This document shows, one piece after another, positions 26,953 through 37,271 of a DNA stretch of 64,000 bases (position 1 is the stretch's first letter; each line of letters starts with the position of its first letter). Below the pieces are notes generated by a model that was not told where the DNA came from, did not search any database, and saw nothing but the letters and a program-made list of their open reading frames with translations. This stretch comes from a virus: positions 1 through 64,000 of IMG/VR virus record IMGVR_UViG_3300044630_004815; one strand, written 5' to 3'. Position numbers and translations under genes: made by a program.

Positions 26953-27375
26953 TTATTCTTCTATATTATTTAGAAGTCCTTGTTTTATAAGTTTTGATAA
27001 CTCGGAAGTTGATCCAACAAACAATGCATTGTTCACTGTGGTAGGTCCACCCTTAGTTGGAGCATCAAGATCTTTCATCTTTTTCTGAAGATCTAATAAT
27101 TTATCACTTACATCACCAACAGATTTAATAAGTTGTCCAGCAACTTCATATGCTCTTGGATGATCTGAACTTTGAGCAACTTCTAAAATTCCATTAATTG
27201 CTTCTTGACCTTTCTCAATTAGGTTATATAAATTTGCTCTAGTATATTCATAATCTTTTCTGGGATCATCTGGAATGTTTATAGGTTTACTTTCAACTGG
27301 TTCCGCAGAGACTAACTTAGTCTCAACATTCAATGCCTTTTCAATTCCTTCAAATTTATTTTCTTGCATTTTCAT
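26953..27375 (-). CDS. 16: Terminase small subunit gp16 (140 aa)
   Basis: DNA-recognition and regulatory subunit of the packaging motor. Recognised from DYEYTRANLYNLIEKGQEAINGIL, HPRAYEVAGQLIKSVGDVSDKLLDLQKKM and the order gp15-gp16. Length is close to T4 gp16 (164 aa). It overlaps gp15 by 4 nt. The frame could start at MKMQENKFEG or one Met later (MQENKFEG). Confidence 0.92.
   Translation of the reverse strand: MKMQENKFEGIEKALNVETKLVSAEPVESKPINIPDDPRKDYEYTRANLYNLIEKGQEAINGILEVAQSSDHPRAYEVAGQLIKSVGDVSDKLLDLQKKMKDLDAPTKGGPTTVNNALFVGSTSELSKLIKQGLLNNIEE
26967..26973 (-). promoter_or_regulatory. CTAAATA late-promoter variant before the 358-aa gene
   Basis: Minus-strand CTAAATA inside the 3' end of gp16, 22 nt upstream of the next ATG. 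The spacing resembles the variant before gp20. Confidence 0.35.
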
Positions 27376-28226
27376 TCATCCACATCAATTCCTTGTGCTG
27401 TACTATAAGTTTTGAAATCTACAAAATCTTCCAGTACACCATTAAATCCAAAATCATCTCCAAATTCGATCAATGGATCATCTAGTGAATTAATCACTCC
27501 ATCATCATTGTAATCCTGAAGTGCTTTAGGTGTTGAAGTATATCTAACTTCTCGTTTTGCATTGAGAATTGCATCAGTTGCATAATCAACTTGAACTTTC
27601 TTAATCAGACCAGTTGAATCATCTGGGATTTGATTAAACACATAAGTTTTTGCTGTAAAATTTAATGTGTAATAAAGCAATCTTCTTTGCTTAAAATCTT
27701 CTTCATAAGTATCTCTGAAATTCACACGATTGAGAATAATTGGAATATCTTTTACTTCTGATATTTCTGGAATTAAGTTAACACTAACATTAAATGATGG
27801 TTGGAAAAATGGAATGATTTGCTCAATAATTTGCAAAACATCATCTTGAATTTTTGATACTATTGTTAATTCGAATCCAATATCATAAGGAACTGGCATA
27901 TAGATATTTTTAATTTCTTTACCATCTTCAACACTTGTTCCTTTAAAGGTTTGAATTGTTGATGCCTTTCTGGACGGAGCATACTCTATAGAAATCATTT
28001 CAAATGACATTCTTGGAAGAGTAGTGGAAACTCTTCTATTTCCATCTGGAGACTGCTCTACTCTTGCTAGGAACTTTTGAATTGGTCCATATGCTAATGG
28101 AACCTTTAAAGTTGAAATTGAATTATTATTAGAATCTAAATGACGTATTGAAATATCATTAAATAGTGTTCCAAAAGCAACTACAGTTTTGTGTATGCAT
28201 TTATTGTAAAAATAATTTCCAAACAT
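27372..28226 (-). CDS. 15: Tail sheath stabiliser/completion protein gp15 (284 aa)
   Basis: Terminates the tail and joins it to the neck. Recognised from MFGNYFYNKCIHKTVVAFGTLFNDI, the RVEQSPDGNRRVSTTLPRMSFEMISIEY segment and position after gp14. Length matches T4 gp15 (272 aa). The C-terminal 40 residues are acidic. Confidence 0.94.
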   Translation of the reverse strand: MFGNYFYNKCIHKTVVAFGTLFNDISIRHLDSNNNSISTLKVPLAYGPIQKFLARVEQSPDGNRRVSTTLPRMSFEMISIEYAPSRKASTIQTFKGTSVEDGKEIKNIYMPVPYDIGFELTIVSKIQDDVLQIIEQIIPFFQPSFNVSVNLIPEISEVKDIPIILNRVNFRDTYEEDFKQRRLLYYTLNFTAKTYVFNQIPDDSTGLIKKVQVDYATDAILNAKREVRYTSTPKALQDYNDDGVINSLDDPLIEFGDDFGFNGVLEDFVDFKTYSTAQGIDVDE

Positions 28227-28259
28227 TGTAAAAAGTTCCTAGTTATACTATTTAATGGT

Positions 28260-29630
28260 TTAAAGATCTCCAAATGGATTAATCTCACTGAAATCAATAA
28301 TATCATCACCTTCCTCTTCAATTACTTTATTGTCATCGTATGATGTGGAAGATGTTGGGGTTTCATATGCCTTAATAATATATGTAGCATTAGAAGTTTC
28401 TCCAGTGATTGTTTCTCCAACAATAAAATCTGTTCCAATTCCAGAAACTTTTAATATTTTTGTATATGGATCCCAATTTTGAACAGTTCCAGTTATATTT
28501 CCTATTGATGAATTTACCGACTCTCCAAATATAAAGTTGCCAGATGATACAGTTGTACCAGATCCAATTGTGATTGTTGGTGGTGCAGTATATCCAATGC
28601 CAGCATTTACAATTCTAATTCCAGATACTTCTCCAGAAGAATTTAATATCGATTCTGCAATTGCAGTAGTTCCTCCAGAAACTGGAGATGAGAACGTTAC
28701 TGGTGGTGGAGAAACATACCCACTACCAGGAGAGGTAAGTGTAACTACTCCAATACTTCCATTTGTAGAAATGCCAACTGATAGTTTAATTCCATATCCA
28801 CCACCACCAAAGAAAGAAATTTTTGGAGTAGTCGTATATCCAGATCCTGGATTCTGAATGTAAACCTTATGCAAACTTTGTTTTGAAAGTAATGTCCTAG
28901 AATTGGTCATAATACCAACTACTTGACATTGAGTTCCAGAAACTGGTGGATCAACAATTATGGTAGGAGTGGAAGTGAATCCATATCCTTCATCTATAAT
29001 ATCAATTTTTTGAACTGCACCAGAAACAAGTGAAGTATATGCAGAAGCAGTAGACCCTATTCCTGAGAGTGTTAATGTTGCAGTATATCCAAGATCTTTA
29101 AATTGAGTATCAATATCATTAATTCCAGTCTTAACTTCATCATCCTCAAACTCATAAACTTCACATCTCAGTTCATAAACATAAGTCTTTTGTAGTTGAT
29201 AGAATGGTTTTCTATTTTCTACAAATTTAATTTCCATCAAACTATCAGACAATGGAACATAAATTAAATCACCTTCATTAGGTCTTAGGGAATTCTTAAA
29301 TGTTCCTATTGCCTTCATCAATTCTCCAATATAAAGTTCAAATCTTTCTTTTGATATAATTAGAGTCATTTCATCAGTTACTTTCACTCCAAATTTACTC
29401 ATCAAAACACTATTTGCATCAAATCCCTCATAATTCATAATATATGCTTCTATTGGGAAAGCATTTTTGAATTTGGAATAAATTACATCTCTTATTACTT
29501 TTCCTTCTGAAAATATTTGTCTTGGTAAATAATAAACTTCGGCACCATAAATCTTCAATTGTTCATTGATTAAATCTTGAACAAGACTCTGTTCTGTGTT
29601 AGATCCCTGAAGAAAAAATGAATTTAACAT
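28260..29630 (-). CDS. 14: Neck protein gp14 with beta-repeat extension (456 aa)
   Basis: Head-completion neck protein. Residues 1-170 carry the gp14 core, with LVQDLINEQLKIYGAEVYYLPR, VIRDVIYSKFKNAFPIEAYI and YELRCEVYEFEDDEV. T4 gp14 is 256 aa; here about 200 residues form at least four repeats of the VxxxNxGxGYTxxPxI type. Such repeats probably form beta beads. It lies 1 nt from gp13 and precedes gp15. Confidence 0.94.
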   Translation of the reverse strand: MLNSFFLQGSNTEQSLVQDLINEQLKIYGAEVYYLPRQIFSEGKVIRDVIYSKFKNAFPIEAYIMNYEGFDANSVLMSKFGVKVTDEMTLIISKERFELYIGELMKAIGTFKNSLRPNEGDLIYVPLSDSLMEIKFVENRKPFYQLQKTYVYELRCEVYEFEDDEVKTGINDIDTQFKDLGYTATLTLSGIGSTASAYTSLVSGAVQKIDIIDEGYGFTSTPTIIVDPPVSGTQCQVVGIMTNSRTLLSKQSLHKVYIQNPGSGYTTTPKISFFGGGGYGIKLSVGISTNGSIGVVTLTSPGSGYVSPPPVTFSSPVSGGTTAIAESILNSSGEVSGIRIVNAGIGYTAPPTITIGSGTTVSSGNFIFGESVNSSIGNITGTVQNWDPYTKILKVSGIGTDFIVGETITGETSNATYIIKAYETPTSSTSYDDNKVIEEEGDDIIDFSEINPFGDL

Positions 29631-29631
29631 A

Positions 29632-30462
29632 TTATCCTATTAGATCCAATGGAGGTAATTCAAATTCCAACATCATCTTATCTTTAATATCTTGAAGATC
29701 TTTTTGAGCATCGTCATATATCTGTCTTCCATTAAGCTCAACTCCACCAGGAAGTTTAACACCCTGAAACTTAATCAAATTCTGTCCCCATTGCCTTTTA
29801 ATTAGGGCAGTCAAATATAATTTTAAGAAAGAATCATTCCAAACTTTGACAAAATCGTTTGGATCTAAAGTTCTATAACATTCAATAAGAAGATAATCAT
29901 CAACCTGAAGAGTATCCCAACTAGTATCTAGATATAAACGATTTTGTCTCTTATTAAATCTAATTTGCCTTTCTGGATTAATGATCCAATCAATATCTTC
30001 AAGGTATCGTTTAGTTACATAGTAATTTAATAGTTCAGTAGAACTGAACCAGTAAATATCATTCAAAAACAATTGATAGTTTACATTGAACAAGTTTGAT
30101 GCAATAGTTCTATTGCTAAGTTTAAATACTCTTTCAACTCCAATTACTGAATCTGGAACTGGAATATAATTGCTATTCTCCTCCCAAGCAAAAGTTCCAA
30201 TTCCAGAGGAGGCATAAGTAGTGACTATTCCAGCAGAACTTTCTCCACCTCTAGCACGACCTCTATCTTTGTCTTCCTGTGTTAATTTATATTTGAGAAA
30301 CATTTTTTCAACTCCATCAAAATGTCTCTCATAAAAATATTGAAGGGCATCATCTACGAGATCATCAATTTGCTCCTCAGCAACGTTTATTTCCAAAACA
30401 GGAGCACCAAGTTTTCTTAGGCAATAATCAACTAATTGTTGTCTTGATGCTGGTTTTGCCAT
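29632..30462 (-). CDS. 13: Neck protein gp13 (276 aa)
   Basis: Head-completion protein that with gp14 forms the portal-neck junction. Recognised from MAKPASRQQLVDYCLRKLGAPVLEINVAEEQIDDLVDDALQY and the ALIKRQWGQNLIKFQGVKLPGGVELNGRQIYDDA motif. Length is close to T4 gp13 (309 aa). It is followed by gp14 after 1 nt. Confidence 0.96.
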   Translation of the reverse strand: MAKPASRQQLVDYCLRKLGAPVLEINVAEEQIDDLVDDALQYFYERHFDGVEKMFLKYKLTQEDKDRGRARGGESSAGIVTTYASSGIGTFAWEENSNYIPVPDSVIGVERVFKLSNRTIASNLFNVNYQLFLNDIYWFSSTELLNYYVTKRYLEDIDWIINPERQIRFNKRQNRLYLDTSWDTLQVDDYLLIECYRTLDPNDFVKVWNDSFLKLYLTALIKRQWGQNLIKFQGVKLPGGVELNGRQIYDDAQKDLQDIKDKMMLEFELPPLDLIG

Positions 30463-30481
30463 TATTCCAATACTTTTTAAC

Positions 30482-30488
30482 TATTTAG
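30482..30488 (-). promoter_or_regulatory. CTAAATA late-promoter variant before gp13
   Basis: Minus-strand CTAAATA lies 19 nt upstream of the gp13 ATG and overlaps the end of the upstream small gene. It is one of the recurring variant boxes. Confidence 0.4.
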
Positions 30489-30667
30489 TTAGATGATAAT
30501 AAATCTAATTTTTGCATAGTTTCTTCAAGACTCAAATATAGTTTTACATAACATTTGCAAATATTTCTCATTAGATCGATATTTGTACATGTATCCAATT
30601 CTCTTGAAATTTTTTCAAATTCAAATAATTTTGACATACTTTCAAGTTTTAATTCTTCATGATTCAT
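30485..30667 (-). CDS. Small helical protein before gp13 (60 aa)
   Basis: Function unknown. MNHEELKLESMSKLFEFEKISREL and the rest form an alpha-helical protein with Leu/Ile spacing of coiled-coil type. It overlaps the upstream gene by 11 nt, indicating coupled translation within the tail operon. Confidence 0.65.
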   Translation of the reverse strand: MNHEELKLESMSKLFEFEKISRELDTCTNIDLMRNICKCYVKLYLSLEETMQKLDLLSSN

Positions 30668-30887
30668 TTACAATTCTCCCTAATAAATTTTTAATTTCTT
30701 CAATTGAGGATTTGATATTAATGAGATCAGACTTAATAATATCAATCTCCTCAGATTTTCTTTGTCTTATTTTTCTATTCCTATCATAATTTGATGATTC
30801 TATTGAGTCTGTATTAATGATGGCATTGGTATCCAAATCTCGCATTAAATTTGGATACCCTTCCACTCTAGCATATTTCTTTTTCAT
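30657..30887 (-). CDS. Small basic-acidic protein after the 2128-aa tail protein (76 aa)
   Basis: Function unknown. The N-terminus reads MKKKYARVEGYPNLMRDLDTNAIINTD. The conserved-looking VEGYPNLMRDLDTNAIIN followed by NYDRNRKIRQRK and a coiled-coil C-terminus suggests a small chaperone or virion protein. It overlaps the large tail gene by 4 nt. Confidence 0.7.
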   Translation of the reverse strand: MKKKYARVEGYPNLMRDLDTNAIINTDSIESSNYDRNRKIRQRKSEEIDIIKSDLINIKSSIEEIKNLLGRIVNES

Positions 30888-33800
30888 TTAAGTGCTATTG
30901 CTCTTAGGTCTTTTATAAGTGGGGAATATGCTTGGTTTGTTGTGGTTCCAATAATCTTAATAGCAAAAGATGTAAACTGTGCAATATTATCAGTGCTGAA
31001 TGAATATTCTAGATATTGACCAGATAGACTTGGGGGAACAAGAACATCCGATCTGCCATCATTGTTATCTGGATTAATAATTTCATTATTTACATCTAGA
31101 TTTAAGTATCCAGGGAACAGTTCCCAGTTTTGATCTTCATCTGGAGTATCATCTCTAAAGATTTTATAGAGTACTCTAATATCTGAATATGAAGATCTAT
31201 ACGCAGAAAGAAGAACTTTTAATGATGTGGCAGAATCATTTAAATCTATTCTCTTTGAAAGATAGATAAATGAATTTGGATCATTTACATTTGAATTAAC
31301 TCTAGAATCTGTTTGATATGAATCTAAATTGATTGGTTGATTGATCATATAATTTTCTACAAATATATTTGTATTTTGTAGATTAATTATTGGAGAAATA
31401 TTAGAATTTGAAGTGTTTAAATTTAATTCAAGAGTAAATGATTTATTGTCATTAAATTGAGCAGAAGGTAAATATTCTAATTCATTTAATCTCGAACAAA
31501 CCATTCTTGGAGAATCAAATTTATTGATGCTACTAATTCCAACCGATTGATATCCATTATCTGCGAATGAAACTTCAGATCCATCTACACTAGTAGAAGA
31601 AACTGTTCTGGCAGAGGCAATAATTGATGTTGATGGATAATTGGATACAAAATCTTCATCAAATTCTAATGAACCAAATTGAATATTCTGAGACGCATAT
31701 ACTTCATTTCCACCACCAAATTTATCTGAAGTAAATGTTATTCCATCATCAACCTTTCTTACATAATAAGAATCAATTGTTGGATCAATAATTCCCTCAA
31801 AAGTTGTATTAAGTTGAACTAATGAAACTCCATTAAATTCATACTTATAAACTAAAGAGTTAATTTCGTGAGTTATTGGAGTAGTGCCAAATTGTCCTCT
31901 AGAAATACCAGTTAATTGACCAGAACTAGCTGCAGTATACTTAATAATTTCATCTCCAATCTTAATGTATCCAGGACTCAATTCTTCTACTGGTGTTTGA
32001 TTAAATGATGTAAAATTGCTTGTAGATGCACTTGGAATTGAAATTGCAGAAGTTGAAGTCACACTATATTCTGCTTCAAGTTTTACAGGTAATCCATCTG
32101 GAGCAATACCAGATAGTTCTACAAAATTATTCTCAGAATACATTCCATGATTTGGATGATAAACTCTAATATGTCTTCCATCATTATATGGAGATTCTGC
32201 TAAAGTGGATAAAGCAGTAATTGGATTTTCTGAAAGTTTATTTTGAATGGACTTGGTTGAAACAGTTGTGTTGGATAAGAATGCAGTTCCACTTGTAGGA
32301 CTAAATTGTGCTTTATTTAAAGTAAACTTCAGATCTTCTTCTGGGGTTGGGACCCAAGTAGTTCCATTTTGAGATTTAAATAAAGATCCCAACGAAGGTT
32401 GTTTATTGATAATAACCTTCTGAACTTCTGGTAAAGATGCTGTTGAAATCTCAACTCCCCCCATTCTAGAAACCCAAACATTATAGTTGTCAGAATCTGA
32501 AATAAGCACAACTGCATATTCTCTTCCACCCTCTAATCTTGTAAGATTATCGAATTTAAAATTTGTTGCAACAGATGCATCTGTACTGATAGAAATTTGA
32601 TTTGCGTTTAAAACTTTCTTGAAATTGCCAACAATTTTATCTGGTCCACCAGGAATTCCAGATGAAACTTCTCTAATTTGTAATTCAACAGGAATAGTTT
32701 CATCTTTTGTTGCAAAGAAGATATCTACTGATGTAATAAATACACCTTCTTCTTCTGGAACATTAAAAGTTTGTGCTAAAGGATCATAATATTTAATTTT
32801 GGTAATTACTACTTTCTTACCTTCAGAAACAAAATTAGTTTCTGCAGTGCTTGTAAATTCTCCAGGAACCCCAAGTGCTGCTGTTGTAGTTGTAACCTTG
32901 GCAGTAGTATTGCCAGTTTCAAATTTGATATCAGTTGCCTGTGGATTGGGAATAAAGAATGCTCCAATCAATGTTCCATTGTCATCACTAATTAGTCTAA
33001 TCTGAGAAACCTTTGCTGATGCACCACTAGATGTTCCATATAATTGCATACCATTGGTTATATTTCCAAAATATTGACTTTTAGTTGGAAGTTCTAATGA
33101 TTCAGTATCAACATTCAATACAGTTGATTGTGGTCCATATATCGAAGATAGTGCAGTACTTGGTTGATATGGATTAATTGAATATGTTGTTGATGGATTG
33201 TTATATGCTCCAGATTTATGATTTGGAGTACAAAGTCTAAATGAAACAGTATTTCCGTTTGAATCATAACCATTAACAAGTTCACCTACTACAAATGTTC
33301 CCACTACATTTGTAATTTCAATTAGTTTGGGGAATGCATATGTAGACCCAGTGCTATTGTCTGATAGATTTTTTGAATCAAATATAAAATCAAACTGTGA
33401 TATTGGTTTTAATCTAGTTCCGATAAATTCAACATTTCGGGATCTCATATATGGGATTGAGGATATTTTTTTGATCTTCTCAGTAGTTCCCTTCTTCTCA
33501 CTATTTGCAACATCCTTAGTCTTTTTAATTTTAATCTTCCACTTATCTTTATCTGGATTTAGATCTAAATTTCCAGACCAAGTTATAATGTTAAATGGAT
33601 TAATGTTGACAATTCTACTTGCAAATGGTTGTTTTTGATAATTGACTTCAGTATAATCTAATGTCAGTGTATTTCCAGTTACTTTTAGATTAGTAGTAGT
33701 ATTTGTCTCAAGACTAAGTTGAGTTCTTTCAGTATCAGCACTTAAAGTATTATTTAAAATTTTTGCTTTAAATGAAATATTAGATTGATCTGATACATCA

Positions 33801-36800
33801 TAAGAACTGAAGTTATCAACAAAGAATCCACATTTAAATCTATTAAATCCATCATTATCTTCAATAAGAAGATTTTGGGTGGAAATTTCTAGAAGTGACA
33901 ATGAAGTATAGAATTCTAAATTCTCGACTCTCTTTTCTATGTCTCTAATATTGGACATAGTGTATCTCTTATGATCTGTCAGTTCAATAACAATATCTTC
34001 AGAAACATTAAAGACATATGCAGATGCTGAAATTGTAGCAACATCTAAAACTTCTTCAGAAATCTTTGGAGCAATTGGTATTTCTGTTGGTTCTCCCAAT
34101 ACAATATTGAAGTTACCATCTTTATCTAATGTAAGTTTATCTGTTCTTGGTAGATAGAACTTATAATCAAATACTATTGACTCATTCGATTTTAAAATTT
34201 GAGAAGAATTATTAGAACCTGTATTGAATACTCTGGATCCATAATCAAATGGACTCAATGTACTTACAGTATTGTAATTAGCAACTCTTGGTCTAATATC
34301 GATAGCATCTGTATTTCTTACAAAATTGAAGGTAGGAATTTTATTTCCATATAGATTTTGTGGATAACTATCAACAGAAATAATATCCCCAAAATCTGTG
34401 TCTTCAAATTTAAAATAATCAAATACAATTTTTATTTTTTTAGATATTTCTTTAGATGCATCTTTTTTTATCAATCTACCAATATCATAAAAATGCTTTC
34501 TTTGTCCATTATCAACGATAAATTCTGAAATAATATTATCTTCACCTGGGGTTACGATGGTTACAGTTGCTTCTGCCTCGGATTCTTTAAATGTGATTAC
34601 CTCATTAGCATTAAATGTATTTTGTGATTTGTATATAAATGAAATGCTAGAACTTGAAACTTTTTCTACACAAATCGCAACTGCTCCAGAAGTATTTCCA
34701 ATAAAGACTTCCCCCAGAATAATATTTTCAGTATTTAATCCAGAAATTGTTAATTGTGGAAGTTGTGGATCTGAAGTGGTAGATGATTGGAATACTCCAT
34801 GAACTTCAAAAATATCTGGATAATTTAAACTAATTTCTTGATCTTCTACTCTTGTTCCATAGATTGATGAATAAGTTAATCCAGAACCCAAAATTACTGG
34901 ATTATATTTACTTCTATTTAAAGTTACTGATGAGCAACGTTGAAGTTTTTTGTATTTTGATGAAACATTAGATTTAATTTGAGTGACGATTAATTTTGCA
35001 GAGGATGCTGATGCTACTGACAATCCTGTTAGTGATCCAGTTTTACTACCAGAATTTATAGTTACATTAGATTCGTCTAATGTAATATTATTTCCACTGT
35101 CATCAATCAAACAATATCTTTCTTCGTCAAATGCAGCATAAACAAAATCTGTATTTGATAGATTTGGAAGTGTTAATGAATTGCCAGATATAGTCAATCC
35201 TGTATAGTATTTTTTAACAAAAACACTAGAATTTAAGAAACTTACCTCAGATATATTCGAATTTTCTAATGGTGAATATAATGAAGAATCATCATAATTT
35301 CTAATTTGAGGTCTAATTATATTGATGCTATTTAATTGACCTGTACTGCCAAGATTATTTGTGCAGACATTTGCAACTGAAGCAACTTGAGAAACTGTAA
35401 TGCTAGTTTTATTAGCATTTATAGAGTCAATTTTTGCATATACTGGAAGTGATTGTCCAGAAGAAGAATATTTAACTATGTCATTTACTTTAAATCCATT
35501 AGCAAATGATGTTCCATCTTGTCTTACAATAGTGGCAGTTCCACCACCAACAGTTATAGTTAATGGTCCATTTATTAATGTTGACTCTGTAAGTGAAGAA
35601 TCTGATGTAAATGTGCCATCAGAAACTGATTTGACATCCTGAATAGAATAGTCTACTACAGTGGTAATAGTTGATGTAGTGGATATTCCAGATATAATAA
35701 GTGGTTCATTCTGAATAAATGTTCCAGAAACTTGATATAGTGTTAAATTTTGTCCAGAATAAGTTTTTAAATATCCTGATGCATTACTATATTGTCCTCG
35801 GATATAATTTCCAGTAGAAATACCAGAGATAGAAGTATTTGAAACTAGTTTAGTATATGTTTGAATATCAAAAAGATATAAATTTGACTGACTTGATTCA
35901 TTTACATATGAAGTATTATGATATTCAAAATCATATACCCTTGCTAATCCAATAGCATCTACTGCAGTTGGTAGATTCGTATCGTCAAGTCTAGTGTTGT
36001 ATAACGTAATTGATGAATCAGTGGTAATGCCTATTTTTGGAATATTTGTTATATTATTAACTCTAAGTATATTTCCAGCATAGAAATTTGACGAAGAAGA
36101 TTCTATATTTTTTGTCGTTCTTGGTTTTTCATAATCTACTAATTCTGTTGATGTTGGAACTTCATATCCTTTAATATATGCTTTTCCTGGGGATACTTTA
36201 AGGGTTGCCAAATCATCAGAAGGTGTTAATCCACTAGATGTTTTTTGATTATTTGAATATTGACCACCATTGCCTAAATTATCATTTAAAGATTCTAGAG
36301 CACTTACTTTAAATGGTTGCACATAGTAATTTCCAGATTCATCATATGTTCTTCTTGCTAAGACATCAGTGATAAATGCATATGGGTCATTATTATTAAT
36401 TTTTCTAACTACACCATTCTCAACTCTGAATAATTCAATAAAATTATCGTCATCAAAATTATCTAATTCCTTTTTAGTTAAGGCAGTTTCAATTTTTAAT
36501 CTATCTGCTCCTGGTGCAGCATAGTTTGAAAATCCTTTTGCATTATCAGTAAGATCAGAATCTTCATCAGAATCTACTATAGATTCAATTACTTGAAGTC
36601 CAACTCTATATGATGGAGTATTTGTATAAGCATCTAAAATAATTGTATCTTTAGATATATTTACAAAATATCCTCTGATAAAATAAACACCTTCCTCAAT
36701 TTTTGCTGAAGATCCAACAGAAGATGCAGTTCTATTTGTTGGAGATAATACTCGAAATACTGCAGTATCTGTTGCAAATAAAGTAGATCCTACAGTTACG

Positions 36801-37270
36801 TCAGATTGAACTAATAACTCCTCTCCATCTTGAAATATTTCTGTGTTAAAATCTTCTGAAGATGAATTTTGATACTTAACATAAAGTGCTGTCGTATTTC
36901 TAGTCGAATTTTCATCCAACTTTGACATCACATATTCAATTTTTGCAGTAACTCCAGTTGTTCTTCCTTTTATTATTTTTCCAACAAAACTATCAAAATA
37001 TGTCTCAACAGAGATCCCCTTATAAGTATCTTCAATTTCTATACAATTGAAAGTTCCATCATAAGCAAAATTTCCTGGAATTACTATTCCACCATTGGAG
37101 AAAAATTTACTTCCAAATTTTTCAATTTGATTTTGAAGAATTGATTGTAAATTACTTAATTCCCTAGTTTGTACAGTTACTCCAGGTTTGAAAAGAACCT
37201 TATAGTAGTTCTTCTCATCACTAAAATCGTCATAATAAGGACTTACGTTTAGGTTAGTGCTTTGTGGCAT
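30884..37270 (-). CDS. Giant tail/baseplate structural protein with DUF4815-like N-terminus (2128 aa)
   Basis: Probable baseplate or tail-fibre structural protein. The N-terminal 400 residues (YYDDFSDEKNYYKVLFKPGVTVQTRELSNLQSIL, FVNISKDTIILDAY, GKAYIKGYEV) match the DUF4815 pattern of cyanophage structural proteins. The remainder is a chain of beta segments. One, at about residues 1770-1805, reads KIGDEIIKYT and ends ISRGQFGTTPITHE. The C-terminus has a lectin-like FTSFAIKIIGTT followed by SPLIKDLRAIAL. It lies where T4 has gp9-gp12, but homology to a specific T4 protein is not visible. Confidence 0.82.
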   Translation of the reverse strand: MPQSTNLNVSPYYDDFSDEKNYYKVLFKPGVTVQTRELSNLQSILQNQIEKFGSKFFSNGGIVIPGNFAYDGTFNCIEIEDTYKGISVETYFDSFVGKIIKGRTTGVTAKIEYVMSKLDENSTRNTTALYVKYQNSSSEDFNTEIFQDGEELLVQSDVTVGSTLFATDTAVFRVLSPTNRTASSVGSSAKIEEGVYFIRGYFVNISKDTIILDAYTNTPSYRVGLQVIESIVDSDEDSDLTDNAKGFSNYAAPGADRLKIETALTKKELDNFDDDNFIELFRVENGVVRKINNNDPYAFITDVLARRTYDESGNYYVQPFKVSALESLNDNLGNGGQYSNNQKTSSGLTPSDDLATLKVSPGKAYIKGYEVPTSTELVDYEKPRTTKNIESSSSNFYAGNILRVNNITNIPKIGITTDSSITLYNTRLDDTNLPTAVDAIGLARVYDFEYHNTSYVNESSQSNLYLFDIQTYTKLVSNTSISGISTGNYIRGQYSNASGYLKTYSGQNLTLYQVSGTFIQNEPLIISGISTTSTITTVVDYSIQDVKSVSDGTFTSDSSLTESTLINGPLTITVGGGTATIVRQDGTSFANGFKVNDIVKYSSSGQSLPVYAKIDSINANKTSITVSQVASVANVCTNNLGSTGQLNSINIIRPQIRNYDDSSLYSPLENSNISEVSFLNSSVFVKKYYTGLTISGNSLTLPNLSNTDFVYAAFDEERYCLIDDSGNNITLDESNVTINSGSKTGSLTGLSVASASSAKLIVTQIKSNVSSKYKKLQRCSSVTLNRSKYNPVILGSGLTYSSIYGTRVEDQEISLNYPDIFEVHGVFQSSTTSDPQLPQLTISGLNTENIILGEVFIGNTSGAVAICVEKVSSSSISFIYKSQNTFNANEVITFKESEAEATVTIVTPGEDNIISEFIVDNGQRKHFYDIGRLIKKDASKEISKKIKIVFDYFKFEDTDFGDIISVDSYPQNLYGNKIPTFNFVRNTDAIDIRPRVANYNTVSTLSPFDYGSRVFNTGSNNSSQILKSNESIVFDYKFYLPRTDKLTLDKDGNFNIVLGEPTEIPIAPKISEEVLDVATISASAYVFNVSEDIVIELTDHKRYTMSNIRDIEKRVENLEFYTSLSLLEISTQNLLIEDNDGFNRFKCGFFVDNFSSYDVSDQSNISFKAKILNNTLSADTERTQLSLETNTTTNLKVTGNTLTLDYTEVNYQKQPFASRIVNINPFNIITWSGNLDLNPDKDKWKIKIKKTKDVANSEKKGTTEKIKKISSIPYMRSRNVEFIGTRLKPISQFDFIFDSKNLSDNSTGSTYAFPKLIEITNVVGTFVVGELVNGYDSNGNTVSFRLCTPNHKSGAYNNPSTTYSINPYQPSTALSSIYGPQSTVLNVDTESLELPTKSQYFGNITNGMQLYGTSSGASAKVSQIRLISDDNGTLIGAFFIPNPQATDIKFETGNTTAKVTTTTAALGVPGEFTSTAETNFVSEGKKVVITKIKYYDPLAQTFNVPEEEGVFITSVDIFFATKDETIPVELQIREVSSGIPGGPDKIVGNFKKVLNANQISISTDASVATNFKFDNLTRLEGGREYAVVLISDSDNYNVWVSRMGGVEISTASLPEVQKVIINKQPSLGSLFKSQNGTTWVPTPEEDLKFTLNKAQFSPTSGTAFLSNTTVSTKSIQNKLSENPITALSTLAESPYNDGRHIRVYHPNHGMYSENNFVELSGIAPDGLPVKLEAEYSVTSTSAISIPSASTSNFTSFNQTPVEELSPGYIKIGDEIIKYTAASSGQLTGISRGQFGTTPITHEINSLVYKYEFNGVSLVQLNTTFEGIIDPTIDSYYVRKVDDGITFTSDKFGGGNEVYASQNIQFGSLEFDEDFVSNYPSTSIIASARTVSSTSVDGSEVSFADNGYQSVGISSINKFDSPRMVCSRLNELEYLPSAQFNDNKSFTLELNLNTSNSNISPIINLQNTNIFVENYMINQPINLDSYQTDSRVNSNVNDPNSFIYLSKRIDLNDSATSLKVLLSAYRSSYSDIRVLYKIFRDDTPDEDQNWELFPGYLNLDVNNEIINPDNNDGRSDVLVPPSLSGQYLEYSFSTDNIAQFTSFAIKIIGTTTNQAYSPLIKDLRAIALK

Positions 37271-37271
37271 T